From contig JAFTBN010000059.1 in the NCBI GenBank assembly GCA_017455185.1, forward strand, positions 1 to 47,467: 47,467 nucleotides of DNA, in the 5' to 3' direction. Shown in pieces: positions 1 to 7,275 of this stretch. Position numbers and translations under genes: made by a program. The notes beneath the pieces were generated by a model. That model worked only from the letters and a program-made list of their open reading frames with translations. It did no database searches and was not told the origin of the DNA. Every line of letters starts with the position of its first letter. The first letter of the stretch is position 1. Origin of the DNA: Clostridia bacterium. GTDB lineage: Bacteria; Bacillota; Clostridia; Oscillospirales; CAG-272.

Positions 1-42
1 AAACAAATAGACTTCCCGGCTTTTCACGAGTTCCTCAAGCAT
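1..42 (-). CDS. 5' end of an unidentified gene (runs off left edge)
   Basis: An ATG at 42 (minus strand) opens a frame that stays open to the window edge and reads MLEELVKSREVYLF. A strong ribosome binding site, GGAGGG at 50-55, lies 7 nt upstream, which makes this a real start although only 14 codons are visible. The product cannot be named from so few residues. The gene has its own candidate promoter (124-152), a hairpin followed by eight T directly before the ribosome binding site, and a palindrome just upstream of the -35 box, so it looks individually regulated rather than part of the alpha-galactosidase operon behind it. Confidence 0.6.
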   Translation of the reverse strand, partial: MLEELVKSREVYLF

Positions 43-55
43 ATGGTTTCCCTCC

Positions 56-100
56 AAAAAAAATAGAGCTGTAGATCATTCCGTGTCTACAACTCTATTT
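56..100 (-). terminator. Attenuator-like hairpin in leader of the left-edge gene
   Basis: Positions 61-75 and 86-100 are complementary over 15 positions with one mismatch and a 10-nt loop. On the minus strand the hairpin is followed by eight T (56-63), then immediately by the GGAGGG ribosome binding site of the left-edge gene. An intrinsic terminator in this place would end transcripts before the gene unless it is overridden, as in attenuation. No T-box motif or BglG-type RAT sequence was seen in the short leader. Alternatively it ends some other minus-strand transcript. Confidence 0.55.
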
Positions 101-123
101 TATCTTGCTTGGCTAGACGCCTT

Positions 124-152
124 ATTATTTAACGCTTACGGCAATGAATCAA
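124..152 (-). promoter_or_regulatory. Candidate sigma-A promoter of left-edge gene
   Basis: Minus strand: TTGATT (147-152), 17-bp spacer, AATAAT (124-129). It would start transcription near 117, giving a leader of about 75 nt that contains the attenuator-like hairpin. Confidence 0.4.
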
Positions 153-166
153 TCACCGACTTGTCT

Positions 167-210
167 AAACGTTAATTTCGTGTTTATCGGTAAACACGAA
201 ATTAACGTTT
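167..210. repeat. 44-bp perfect palindrome (20-bp arms, TCGG centre)
   Basis: 167-186 is the exact reverse complement of 191-210, separated by TCGG. The core TGTTTATCGGTAAACA has the form of a LacI-family operator, but the symmetry extends far beyond a normal operator. The 28 bp at 169-196 recur at 24848-24875 with two mismatches, so this is also a dispersed repeat. It lies between the GH36 terminator and the -35 box of the left-edge gene. Confidence 0.8.
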
Positions 211-223
211 AATGCTTACGAAA

Positions 224-261
224 AACGGTCGGACTGAGTTTTTTTGCTCAGCCTGACCGTT
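224..261 (-). terminator. Intrinsic terminator after the GH36 gene
   Basis: 224-238 pairs with 247-261 (15 positions, two imperfect pairs, 8-nt loop rich in A on the minus strand), and on the minus strand is followed by TTTTT. It lies 136 nt past the stop of the alpha-galactosidase and is the likely end of the lon-to-GH36 transcript. Between 262 and 396 nothing else was recognised. Confidence 0.65.
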
Positions 262-396
262 ATTTCTGTTGGTCTTTCTCGAAGGTTTACCATGTAGAAT
301 GCGTCCGGGAGTCTGGTATGCCTCATCAAAGGATTCGGAGGCTTCTCAGATAAGGCAGGAAAAACCAAGACAACGGATTTTTCGGATTGTCCCGAC

Positions 397-2385
397 TTAT
401 GCGTTCGGGAGTTTTTCCTGTTTGGTATAGAGCCAGATGACGCCTGAACGCTGCGGGAGCATCTGGGTCAGGCCTTCTTCCGCCAGAACTTTTCCGTCAA
501 GCTGCATCTGCGCTCCGCTGACCGGATCCCGGAAAGAATAAACGCATGAGGGGTCGGCAAAGGGCCGTACGGTGAAGGATTCGTCTTTGGAGGTGGTATT
601 GCGGATGAACTGGATAAAGCCCTTCGAGTCTTTCGGATTGTCAAACTGCATAGCGTACCAGTCGTCGCTGGACTTGCGGCAGAGACTCAGGGGATAATAA
701 TCCCCGCAGAGTTCGAGCTCCGCGCAGCACCGCCAGATTGGATGCATCTTTCTTGCGATGGCAAACAAGGACTCCGGTGCATCGTGCGTGAGCACGTCGG
801 TCAGGGCAGGCGCCAGCGCGACCTGATAGGCATATTCGTCTATGTCGCGCCCTCCGTTGATGTAGGAACCGTCCTGCGCATTGTCCCAGTTGTAATTGTG
901 GGCGCGGAAGTAGGGAATCCACTCAAACATCAGCCGGTGCTGCTTTTGCTTGATCGGATGAACGCCGAGCGCCATGTCGGTATACTGGAGCGGCACCGCG
1001 CGGCGCATGGTATCCAGATCGTTGCGGCGGCCGCCGGACGCGCAACTGTCCAGAATCAGACCTGGATTCCGGTCGCGAAGTGCATCCCAATAGGCGAGAT
1101 ATCCCTGAATGTGCAGGTTTTCCAGCGCGCCGATCCGGTCCTCGGTTTCGTTCGCGTCCCAGATGGGCTGGGGTTCGAAATTGAAATCCTGACGGTAGAT
1201 GGACACATGTCCTTCTTTGATGATCCCGTCTATCAGATCGGTGATATACGCGCGGGCCTTAGGATTGCCCAGATTGAACAGACCGTCGCCCCATCCTTCT
1301 TTTTTCAGAACCCATTCGGGATGTTCCAGGGCCAGCTTTTCGCTCAGGCGCACGCGTTCGGGCTCAAACCAGAGCAAAAACTGCATGCCGTTCTCCTCGC
1401 ATTTGCGTCCGAGGGGTCCGAGACCGTTCGGAAAACGGGCGGGGTCGGGCATCCAGTTGCCGATGCGGGGCCAATCGTAATCGCAGGGATACCATCCGGC
1501 ATCCAGCCACCATACGTCGGGATGAAGGCCGCGGGAGAGATAATCGTCGATGCCCTGCACCTGGTTTTTCTCGCTGGCTCCGGTGAATTCCGGCTTTCCT
1601 TCGGCCATGAAAACGTGCATGCAGCACTTGGGCCGAATCGGGTGTCCGTTCGCTTCGCAGGGAAGGATGTGGGAAAAGTAGAACCGGCGATACTGGTTCA
1701 TGGCCCGGACTCTGTCCTCGCCGGCGCAAGCCAGGAAAAGCACACGGGGTGAGCGCATGGTCTCTCCGGGATAGAGCGTGAAGTGGCAGCGCCTCTGGCC
1801 GAATTCCATACGGATTCCGTTCGTGCCCGAAGGCGCAAAATCCGCCTCCCATCCTCCGGTCCAGCCGACTGCGACGGAAAGGGAATACTCTTTCGTCATA
1901 AAGCGCATGTAGGGAAAGGCCGTGTGGCAGGAGACGCCTCCGACAGACGCCAGATGAAGCGGGGAGGATAGAGGCGTGGTATAGGTTTCGTATCCGTCGT
2001 TGGAGCAAATGTCCCCGTTGCTGTGATACAGCGCGGGATCGGTTCCGAAGACCTCACCGCATCCGATGCGGAAACGGGATACGATGGGGGTGTTCTTTGT
2101 TCCTTTGTTGGTCAGATGAGCGACCCATTCGGTTGCGGGGAAGTCCGCATAGACCAGCTGTTCCGCCCGGATTTCAAAGCCGTCTTCGTTTTCGCCCGTC
2201 ACGACAAAGGCGGTCAGGTTGCGGTCGACGCTGAACCGTTCGATTCGGGGATGGAAATCCGAGGGGATGCCGCAGATTTCCCGTTCGCCCAGACAAAAGG
2301 AAAGAGGAATGTCATCCGGATTGTGGGAATAGAAAAAGCGTTTCTGCAGGAACATGTCCTGCGCGGTGATGGCGTTCTTGTCCAT
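397..2385 (-). CDS. Alpha-galactosidase, GH36 family
   Basis: 662 aa, a normal length for a bacterial GH36 enzyme, which hydrolyses terminal alpha-1,6-galactosyl residues (raffinose-type sugars, galactomannan). The N-terminal beta-sandwich (about 1-240) is followed by a TIM barrel with LDAGWY (294-299) and a WFEPERV segment (339-345). The catalytic nucleophile is Asp400 in YRQDFNFEP and the acid/base is Asp456 in SCASGGRRND, both at the family positions. There is no signal peptide, so it should act on imported sugar in the cytoplasm. Ribosome binding site AGAGG precedes the ATG. It begins only 10 nt after the pseudouridine synthase stop, so it appears to be the last gene of a housekeeping operon, an unusual place. 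Exact substrate is inferred from family only. Confidence 0.93.
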   Translation of the reverse strand: MDKNAITAQDMFLQKRFFYSHNPDDIPLSFCLGEREICGIPSDFHPRIERFSVDRNLTAFVVTGENEDGFEIRAEQLVYADFPATEWVAHLTNKGTKNTPIVSRFRIGCGEVFGTDPALYHSNGDICSNDGYETYTTPLSSPLHLASVGGVSCHTAFPYMRFMTKEYSLSVAVGWTGGWEADFAPSGTNGIRMEFGQRRCHFTLYPGETMRSPRVLFLACAGEDRVRAMNQYRRFYFSHILPCEANGHPIRPKCCMHVFMAEGKPEFTGASEKNQVQGIDDYLSRGLHPDVWWLDAGWYPCDYDWPRIGNWMPDPARFPNGLGPLGRKCEENGMQFLLWFEPERVRLSEKLALEHPEWVLKKEGWGDGLFNLGNPKARAYITDLIDGIIKEGHVSIYRQDFNFEPQPIWDANETEDRIGALENLHIQGYLAYWDALRDRNPGLILDSCASGGRRNDLDTMRRAVPLQYTDMALGVHPIKQKQHRLMFEWIPYFRAHNYNWDNAQDGSYINGGRDIDEYAYQVALAPALTDVLTHDAPESLFAIARKMHPIWRCCAELELCGDYYPLSLCRKSSDDWYAMQFDNPKDSKGFIQFIRNTTSKDESFTVRPFADPSCVYSFRDPVSGAQMQLDGKVLAEEGLTQMLPQRSGVIWLYTKQEKLPNA

Positions 2386-2395
2386 GATAGACCTC

Positions 2396-3166
2396 TTAGT
2401 TGAGCAAAGATTCGATTTCTTCCCGCCTGAGCGAGCGGAAAGCGCCCGGACGAAGATGCCCGAGCGTTATGGACCCGATGGCAACACGGGTCAGGCGGGT
2501 GACGTGAACGCCCGCTGTTTCGCACATGCGGCGGATTTGTCGGTTCCGGCCTTCGTGCAGAATCATTTCCAGCTGATGCTCTCCCAGCTTTTTGACTTCA
2601 ACCGGCTTCAGACGATACCCGTCCAGGGTCATGGGAGAACTCAGGATTTTGACAAGCGCGTCGCTCGTCTCCTCTCTCACCGTCACATGGTAGGTCTTGG
2701 ATATGGTGTGGGACGGATGGGTCAGCCTTTCGGCCAGACGTCCGTCGTCCGTCAGGAGCAAAAGTCCGTCCGAATCCATATCCAGCCGTCCGACCGGATA
2801 CAGGCGGATGCCCAGATGGCGGACCAGATCCGTGACGCAGGGACGTCCTTTTTCATCGCGGGCGGTGGAAACAATGCCGCGGGGCTTGTTCAGGGCCAGA
2901 TAGGTATAGGGAGTCAGACGGGGGGATACTTTCGCCCCGTCCAGAAGCACTTCGTCCGTCCCGGGCGTAATCTTCTGTCCCAGCTCGGCCGTCAGGCCGT
3001 TGACCTTTACCCGTCGCGCCGAAATCGCCTCTTCGGCCGCGCGGCGGGACATGACTCCGCAGTCCGCGATGTATTTCTGTAAGCGAACCGTCGTTTCCAA
3101 GGCCGTCTTACTCTTCGGCTTCTGCCGCAGGCGCGTCGGTTTCCGCCTCTTCGTCCGATTCGTCAT
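2396..3166 (-). CDS. RsuA/RluB-family 16S/23S rRNA pseudouridine synthase
   Basis: Converts a specific uridine in rRNA to pseudouridine. An S4 RNA-binding domain begins at RLQKYIADCGVMSRRAAEEA, and the catalytic motif GRLDMDSDGLLLLTDDG contains the expected Asp. RluB (23S U2605) is the likeliest class, since Firmicutes usually carry an RluB-like copy beside scpAB, but RsuA-type cannot be excluded. The start is uncertain: ATG 3166 (256 aa, weak GGGGAAAG site) overlaps ytfJ by 59 nt; ATG 3214 and TTG 3100 (right after the ytfJ stop) are in frame. The N-terminal stretch before the S4 domain is Lys/Arg-rich, as in many RluB proteins, and favours one of the longer starts. Confidence 0.9.
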   Translation of the reverse strand: MTNRTKRRKPTRLRQKPKSKTALETTVRLQKYIADCGVMSRRAAEEAISARRVKVNGLTAELGQKITPGTDEVLLDGAKVSPRLTPYTYLALNKPRGIVSTARDEKGRPCVTDLVRHLGIRLYPVGRLDMDSDGLLLLTDDGRLAERLTHPSHTISKTYHVTVREETSDALVKILSSPMTLDGYRLKPVEVKKLGEHQLEMILHEGRNRQIRRMCETAGVHVTRLTRVAIGSITLGHLRPGAFRSLRREEIESLLN

Positions 3167-3563
3167 CGGCGCTTTCCCCGTTCTTCTGGAAGAGGGCCTT
3201 GAACTTTTCGGCAATCAGGGGCGCCTTTTCCAGGAAACTGGCCAGCTGGTCCATCGGATCCTTGGGCTGCTGCATGCCCAGATTGGCAATTTCGACTTTT
3301 CCGTCCGCGCTGACGACCAGAAAGGCAATGGGAACGATGCTCAGACCGCTTCCGCCGCCGCCTCCCCAGGTGTTGGAGGTCTTGGCTTCCACCGACTGGC
3401 TGTCCGCTCCGCCGGTTGCAAGACCGACTGAGATTTTGGAAACCGGGATGATGGTGGTGCCGGCTTTGGTTTCAATGGGCGTGCCGATGATGGTGTCGGC
3501 GTCTACCAGGGAGCGGATGCTCTCCAGCGAGGTTTGAATGACTTCCTGAATGTTGTTTGCCAT
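3108..3563 (-). CDS. ytfJ: Sporulation protein YtfJ (GerW family)
   Basis: 151 aa. The family signature is visible: an N-terminal helix (VIQTSLESIRSLVDADTIIG), the segment TIIPVSKISVGLATGG and the glycine run GGGGGSGLSIVPIAFLVV around residues 75-92. In Bacillus subtilis this protein is made in the forespore under sigma-F and is needed for normal spore germination (GerW). The C-terminal 40 residues are strongly acidic (EESDEEAE-type) and overlap the next gene. ATG 3563 is preceded by AAAGGA. It sits directly behind its usual partner ytfI. This gene is the best single clue that the organism belongs to a spore-forming lineage. Confidence 0.93.
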   Translation of the reverse strand: MANNIQEVIQTSLESIRSLVDADTIIGTPIETKAGTTIIPVSKISVGLATGGADSQSVEAKTSNTWGGGGGSGLSIVPIAFLVVSADGKVEIANLGMQQPKDPMDQLASFLEKAPLIAEKFKALFQKNGESADDESDEEAETDAPAAEAEE

Positions 3564-3605
3564 TGGATTGTCCTTTCCGCGGGACCCTGTCCCGCCGGTC
3601 GATGA

Positions 3606-4343
3606 TTATGCTTGTTTGATTTCTTCTTTTTTCTTGGTTTGTACCTGCGCGTCTTTGCCCCGCAGGCGGGAAAAGATGGCGGCAAGAGGGGTGCGGGACC
3701 GGATGAGGTTGACCAGCAGATAGCGCAGGATCTGTCCGTTCCGGACCGATAGTTCGAGTTCGAAGTGAGCCCGGATGTCCTCGTGCGTGTAGTCCGGGTA
3801 AATGGAGACTCTGGATTTGCGGGGCTTCCGCATGTCCATCGTGGAATCCAGAAAAGTGAGCAGACCCGAGGCCCCGGCCATGACGGCGCCGTACGTCAGT
3901 GCGGTCCGTGCCGCGTCGGGAGACCCGACGGCCACTTCCAGGTTGAGCAGGCGCAGCCGCAGGCGGCGGATGTATTTTTTCTGCAGGAAGAGGGAAAGAA
4001 CCTGCCGGATCTGCGGGAAAACGTCCAGGATCGCATGAAGGGAAACCTGAATGGCTCCGTTTTCCTGCCCGGTTTTCTTTTCTTTTTCGGCGGCTTCCTG
4101 TTTTTTTGCTTTGGCCTGTTTTTTCTGCATCTTTTTCCGGTATTTCTGCATGCGGGCGTAGGAGATGCGCCGGGGCATTTTCTTTCTCTTTTCCTCCTGC
4201 CCGCTGAGAACCTTCCGGATGAACCAGAACCGGTATTCCACACGCAGGGGTTCCACTCCGGAAAAATAAAGCCTGGAGCGGGAGAAAAGAGCCAGAAACA
4301 GAATCAGGGCGATGGAGCCAAGGATAAGGGCGGCTATGAGCAT
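3606..4343 (-). CDS. DUF2953 protein (YtfI-like)
   Basis: 245 aa with one N-terminal membrane segment (MLIAALILGSIALILFLALF), a highly basic Lys/Glu-rich linker (about 60-95, KKKQ/EKEKK-type and probably coiled) and a C-terminal part that fits DUF2953. Bacillus ytfI also precedes ytfJ, so position supports the family call. The function is unknown; conservation of the pair suggests a role linked to sporulation or the spore envelope. ATG 4343 has GAGGT upstream. The gap to scpB is 17 nt and to ytfJ 42 nt. Confidence 0.8.
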   Translation of the reverse strand: MLIAALILGSIALILFLALFSRSRLYFSGVEPLRVEYRFWFIRKVLSGQEEKRKKMPRRISYARMQKYRKKMQKKQAKAKKQEAAEKEKKTGQENGAIQVSLHAILDVFPQIRQVLSLFLQKKYIRRLRLRLLNLEVAVGSPDAARTALTYGAVMAGASGLLTFLDSTMDMRKPRKSRVSIYPDYTHEDIRAHFELELSVRNGQILRYLLVNLIRSRTPLAAIFSRLRGKDAQVQTKKKEEIKQA

Positions 4344-4360
4344 CTGGCTACCTCATGGAT

Positions 4361-5059
4361 TTACAGGGTGAAATCCGCTTCCGCTTTCTCCGCGTCAGGG
4401 GCGTCCCCGGATTTCTCGCCGTCCTGAGATGCACCCTCTTGCGTTAGGGACACGTTTGCCTGGGCGCTTATGGCGTCGCTGAGTTTGGCCGCGGTGCTCA
4501 GGGCTTCGGTTGCCGGCAGATCCTCCAGCGAGGCAAGGCCGAACACCCGGAGAAATTTGTCCGTCGTGGCAAAGAGCATCGGGCGGCCGGGCGCCTCCAG
4601 GCGTCCGCAGGACTCGATCAGACCCTTGTCGAGCAGCGAGGAGACCGCGTAGGAACTGTCCACTCCGCGGACTGCGTCAATGAACGCGCGCGTCACAGGC
4701 TGGTTGTACGCGACGACCGCGAGCGTTTCCATCGAGCCGGCCGAAAGATTGCCGCCCCGGCGGATGCCGAGCGCTTCACGGATGTAAGGGGCGAAGTCCT
4801 CCTTGGTGCAGAGCTGGGCGGTGTCGGGATAGGTCAACAGCTGCAGACCGGACCCCGTCTTGCCCGGGTGGTATTTGGATTTCATTTGTTCGACGACGTT
4901 GCGGACGTCGGACTCGCTCAGCCCGATGACGCGCGACAGGTCGGAAAAGCGGACGGGATAGCCCGCGGCGAACAGGATGGCCTCGATGGCATCCTGAATG
5001 AGTTGGACCTGATCGGGCAGGTCTTTGGTTTGTTCAATCAGATTCAATGGTTCTTCCAT
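4361..5059 (-). CDS. scpB: Segregation and condensation protein B
   Basis: 232 aa. ScpB binds the ScpA kleisin and with SMC forms the bacterial condensin that organises and segregates the chromosome. Two winged-helix domains are recognisable: IQDAIEAILFAAGYPVRFSDL at the start, then LSAGSMETLAVVAYNQPVTR and VSSLLDKGLIESCGRLEAPGRP. The last 50 residues are acidic and low in complexity, beyond the usual core. It lies 20 nt behind scpA. The ribosome binding site is weak, suggesting translation coupled to the upstream genes. Confidence 0.95.
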   Translation of the reverse strand: MEEPLNLIEQTKDLPDQVQLIQDAIEAILFAAGYPVRFSDLSRVIGLSESDVRNVVEQMKSKYHPGKTGSGLQLLTYPDTAQLCTKEDFAPYIREALGIRRGGNLSAGSMETLAVVAYNQPVTRAFIDAVRGVDSSYAVSSLLDKGLIESCGRLEAPGRPMLFATTDKFLRVFGLASLEDLPATEALSTAAKLSDAISAQANVSLTQEGASQDGEKSGDAPDAEKAEADFTL

Positions 5060-5079
5060 GTGGTTTTACCGTCCGGCGT

Positions 5080-5898
5080 TCAGTTTTCGGCCGCATGGGC
5101 CGGTGTATCGTATTCCGAGGAGAATTCGATTTCGTCCTCTGGCGTGTCTTCGTTGAAATGGAATGAGGTGCCGCCGCTGTGCACCGAGGTCAGGTCCGAA
5201 TCGTCGGCCGGCAGTTCTTCCTCGTCAATGAGCAGCTTGCGCATCTTGACCAGCTCCAGCACGCCCAGAAAGATGGCGATCAGGTCGGGAATGGACCGGG
5301 CGTCCCGGAGCAGCTCGTTGAGCGTGGTCCGGGGCTTTTTGCGTACGTGCCGGATGATTCCCACAATCTTGGCCTCCACGGGCACAATCGGTTTGGCGAC
5401 GAGCGGGGAGAACCGGACTTTTTCCTTTTCCATCCGGTCTTTGGACTCGATGTACGAGATGATGCGCCGTACGGCCAGCGTCAGGGACAGGACGTCCTGA
5501 TCCGCGACGAAGGATTTGTCAATCGAGATTTCATCCGTATCCTTGACCATCCGCCTGGAAAACTGCGTATAGAGGGACTGCAGTTTGGCCGCCGCCTCCT
5601 TGGCCTGCTGATAGCGCAAAAGGTTTTCGGCCAGGTCCATACGGGGATCGGGTTCGTCGGGCTGAATCTTCGGGACCAGCATCTTGCTTTTCAGGGCAAT
5701 CAGGTAACTGGCCATGTCGATGAAGGAACCGGCGATTTCCAGGTCCATGGACTGCATCTGTTCCAGATACTCGAGGTATTGGTCGCAGATGAGTGAGATT
5801 TGGATGTCCATGATATCCATTTTATTCTTTTCAATCAGTGTGAGCAAAAGGTCCAGCGGGCCTTCGAACTGCTCCAGTTTGTAAGTCGGTGCGTGCAT
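5080..5898 (-). CDS. scpA: Segregation and condensation protein A (kleisin)
   Basis: 272 aa, typical. The N-terminal kleisin signature YKLEQFEGPLDLLLTLIEKN (6-25) contacts the SMC neck; the middle is helical (LRYQQAKEAAAKLQSLY); the C-terminal winged helix (FLGVLELVKMRKLL) contacts the SMC head. ScpA closes the SMC ring together with two ScpB subunits. A 30-residue acidic tail follows. ATG 5898 has AAGGG upstream. The start is 4 nt after the stop of the M50 protease gene. Confidence 0.96.
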   Translation of the reverse strand: MHAPTYKLEQFEGPLDLLLTLIEKNKMDIMDIQISLICDQYLEYLEQMQSMDLEIAGSFIDMASYLIALKSKMLVPKIQPDEPDPRMDLAENLLRYQQAKEAAAKLQSLYTQFSRRMVKDTDEISIDKSFVADQDVLSLTLAVRRIISYIESKDRMEKEKVRFSPLVAKPIVPVEAKIVGIIRHVRKKPRTTLNELLRDARSIPDLIAIFLGVLELVKMRKLLIDEEELPADDSDLTSVHSGGTSFHFNEDTPEDEIEFSSEYDTPAHAAEN

Positions 5899-5902
5899 GC
5901 AT

Positions 5903-6619
5903 TTACCCTTGTATGGCTTGAAAGATGGTGGCGGCCAGTTTGTTGAACGGGGAACTGACGAGATTGAACAGCCCCTGCGCCAGGAAGGCGACCGGACTGA
6001 AGTCGAAGAAATACTCCAGGAACAGAATGAGGACCAGGAGTCCCAGCCCGATGTACCGCTCGTACTTCATGACTTTGAAATACCAGTCTTTGGGAAGAAA
6101 GTAGAAGAAGATGCGGGACCCGTCAAAAGGCGGGATGGGAATCAGGTTGAACAGGAACAGGGAAAAATTCAGATATCCCCCCACGAAGAAGAATTCGTAC
6201 AGGATGACCCAGAACATGTCGGGTTCCGAGTCGGCGACGGCCGACAGGTTGTAGGGAATCAGGGCGGCCGAGGACAGGATGACGAATATGATTCCCAGAA
6301 TCAGATTGGACACCGGCCCTGCCAGAGAGGACAGCATCATGCCCTTGCGGGGATTCTTGAAGTTGCCGGCCGCAATCGGGACGGGTTTGGCCCACCCGAT
6401 GCCGATGAGCAGCATGGAAAGGAATCCGAACGGGTGAATGTGCGAGAAGGGGTTGAGCGTCATCCGGCCCATGTTCCGGGCGGTGTCGTCTCCGAGCTTG
6501 TGCGCGATAAACGCGTGGGAAGCCTCGTGAAAGGACAGCGAGAACAAAATGATCGGGATGGAGAGCAGGAACACAATCCAGGTGGAGACGTCCCGGCTCA
6601 GAATGGCATTCATCAGCAT
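5903..6619 (-). CDS. Site-2-protease family membrane metallopeptidase (M50B)
   Basis: 238 aa from ATG 6619. A TTG six bases upstream is in frame but lies too close to the AGGAGG site. About six membrane segments. Zinc motif HEASHAFIAHKLGD early in the protein and NLIPIPPFDGSRI near the end (the NPxxPPxDG-type third-ligand motif) define the Rip/YwhC group, which lacks a PDZ domain. These are intramembrane proteases of unknown substrate, conserved before scpA in Firmicutes. Function beyond the family is not inferable here. Confidence 0.93.
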   Translation of the reverse strand: MLMNAILSRDVSTWIVFLLSIPIILFSLSFHEASHAFIAHKLGDDTARNMGRMTLNPFSHIHPFGFLSMLLIGIGWAKPVPIAAGNFKNPRKGMMLSSLAGPVSNLILGIIFVILSSAALIPYNLSAVADSEPDMFWVILYEFFFVGGYLNFSLFLFNLIPIPPFDGSRIFFYFLPKDWYFKVMKYERYIGLGLLVLILFLEYFFDFSPVAFLAQGLFNLVSSPFNKLAATIFQAIQG

Positions 6620-6634
6620 AGACAAAAACCTCCT

Positions 6635-7240
6635 TTACGCGTGCGGCAGGCAGGAGAAGAGCTGGGCGGTCAGCTCGGCTTTTCCCTCGCCGGTCTGCGA
6701 AGAGAAGGGAAGAATCGGGACGTCCGGACCGATGTCCGGGTCTTCCCGCAGCGCAAGCAGGGCCTCGCGCCGGCCGGTGGCGTTGAGCTTGTCGGCCTTG
6801 GTCGCGACGACCAGGTAAGGCGTTCCGGTCTGACGCAGATAGGAGAGCATCATCCGGTCGTCCCGGGTCGGGCCCACCTTCAGGTCAATCAGCTGGATGA
6901 CCAGCGCCAGCCGGTCGCCGGCCGGATTCCGGGTGAAATAACCCTCGGTTAGCTCGGACCATTTCTGCTTCTCGGACAGGGGCCGTTTGGCAAAGCCGTA
7001 TCCGGGCAGGTCGACCAGGAAGAAGGCGCGGTCCACTTCGTAAAAGTTCACCGTGATGGTCTTGCCCGGGGTGGAACTGACGCGCGCCAGACTTTTGCGG
7101 TTGAGCAGCGTATTGATCAGGGAGGATTTCCCTACGTTGGAGCGCCCCGAGAGCGCAATCTGGGGCAGCGGGTCGAGCGGGAATTGGGTAAGCAGGCCCG
7201 CGGTTTGTCTCAGCTGCGCGTTCTGCATGTTGGGAGCCAT
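6635..7240 (-). CDS. engB: Ribosome biogenesis GTPase EngB (YsxC/YihA)
   Basis: 201 aa, normal length. GTPase motifs are in order: G1 GRSNVGKSS, G2 around STPGKT, G3 DLPGYGFAKR, G4 TKADK and G5 SSQTGEG. The protein assists late assembly of the 50S subunit and is usually essential. ATG 7240 is preceded by AAAGGAG. It lies 35 nt after lon, the conserved lon-engB arrangement of many bacteria. Confidence 0.96.
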   Translation of the reverse strand: MAPNMQNAQLRQTAGLLTQFPLDPLPQIALSGRSNVGKSSLINTLLNRKSLARVSSTPGKTITVNFYEVDRAFFLVDLPGYGFAKRPLSEKQKWSELTEGYFTRNPAGDRLALVIQLIDLKVGPTRDDRMMLSYLRQTGTPYLVVATKADKLNATGRREALLALREDPDIGPDVPILPFSSQTGEGKAELTAQLFSCLPHA

Positions 7241-7275
7241 GGGTCTTGCTCCTTTCTTTTTTGGATTTCAGCTTT

